A stretch of DNA of 64,000 nt from the NCBI GenBank assembly GCA_963735495.1, contig CAVTLG010000009.1, positions 1,054,001 through 1,118,000 on the forward strand. The letters are read 5' to 3'. Each line of letters starts with the position of its first letter. The stretch's first letter is position 1. This document shows, one piece after another, positions 63,838-64,000 of the stretch. This DNA comes from CAVTLG01 sp963735495. GTDB taxonomy: Bacteria; Chloroflexota; Ktedonobacteria; Ktedonobacterales; Ktedonobacteraceae. Position numbers and translations under genes: made by a program. Under the pieces are notes generated by a model. It had not been told where the DNA came from. It saw nothing but the letters and a program-made list of their open reading frames with translations, and searched no databases.

Positions 63838-64000
63838 ATGCCAAAGGAAACGAGACACAACAAGGTCATACGACAAAAAGGTAGGAGGAGGGGCACCCGC
63901 AGCACAACTCCCATCGTAGGAAATCGGCGCAACCTGCTCCTACTGGGGTTAGCCAGTAGCGTGCTTATCGGAGCACTGGTGACCGTCATCCTATCACATC
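63838..64000 (+). CDS. Start of an exported protein, cut by the window edge
   Basis: The first 54 codons: a strongly basic head (KETRHNKVIRQKGRRRGTRSTT) and a hydrophobic segment (LLLLGLASSVLIGALVTVILS), a signal peptide or membrane anchor. AGGAAGGTG precedes the ATG. The rest is outside the window. Confidence 0.6.
   Translation, partial: MPKETRHNKVIRQKGRRRGTRSTTPIVGNRRNLLLLGLASSVLIGALVTVILSH

Noticed and set aside
1..64000. tRNA, rRNA and riboswitch genes
   Set aside because: No cloverleaf with a recognisable anticodon arm, no rRNA core sequence and no known riboswitch consensus was noticed by eye; a covariance-model search would be decisive.

Overview
No rRNA or tRNA gene is visible, so the organism is inferred from gene content. 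The window has many insertion sequences and decaying transposases, abundant two-component sensors, universal stress proteins, large secreted beta-helix proteins and a CHAT-STAND-TPR protein. Several transposase, beta-helix and AraC remnants resemble families I remember from Ktedonobacteria (Chloroflexota: large genomes, mycelial soil and geothermal bacteria). A chromosomal or megaplasmid segment of such a bacterium is the best guess.

Layout. 1-17 kb is mostly a gene graveyard: a decayed DDE transposase, a shortened TetR gene overlapping a monooxygenase-like gene, recombinase and Ser/Thr-kinase scraps, and a histidine kinase fused to half a glycosyltransferase. Intact genes lie between them: a KfrA-like coiled-coil DNA-binding protein, a tyrosine recombinase, an exported alpha/beta hydrolase and a PNPOx-like pair. 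A secreted beta-helix gene is broken by stop codons and by short palindromic repeats that recur elsewhere. 13.7-17.9 kb is a Tn3-family core of the Tn4430 type: tnpA (frameshifted) divergent from a TnpI-type recombinase, with a resolution site between them.

17.9-29.4 kb is an accessory island. Two IS66-like copies, each with its own 8-bp target duplication, flank a tightly overlapping three-gene operon: a 1348-residue CHAT protease/STAND ATPase/TPR protein, a small zinc ribbon and a three-helix membrane protein. This looks like an NLR-like sensor-effector module and is the best candidate for an undescribed system. One IS66 copy splits a glycine-zipper membrane protein whose two halves rejoin exactly.

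30-54.5 kb is a stress/dormancy island: a HK-RR pair, a GAF-PAS-PAS kinase, a second HK-RR pair, an Fe-S flavoprotein with two paralogous membrane proteins, phosphoketolase, three tandem universal stress proteins, a phosphotransferase-like/P-loop kinase protein, small stress proteins, a Mg-type P-ATPase and a PhoU-like protein. Six promoter regions here carry the same four-box site (TGTGA at offsets 0, 11, 32 and 43, with one 0/11/31/42 variant), always oriented toward the controlled gene. One lies upstream of the HK-RR operon, so that OmpR/PhoB-type regulator is the likely controller of an autoregulated local regulon.

54.5-64 kb is a carbohydrate locus: a GH51-like remnant, a LacI-type repressor, a 24-bp palindromic operator over a sigma70-like promoter, an ABC sugar importer (second permease frameshifted), a GH43-like propeller enzyme, a secreted beta-helix/LamG protein and the start of another exported protein.
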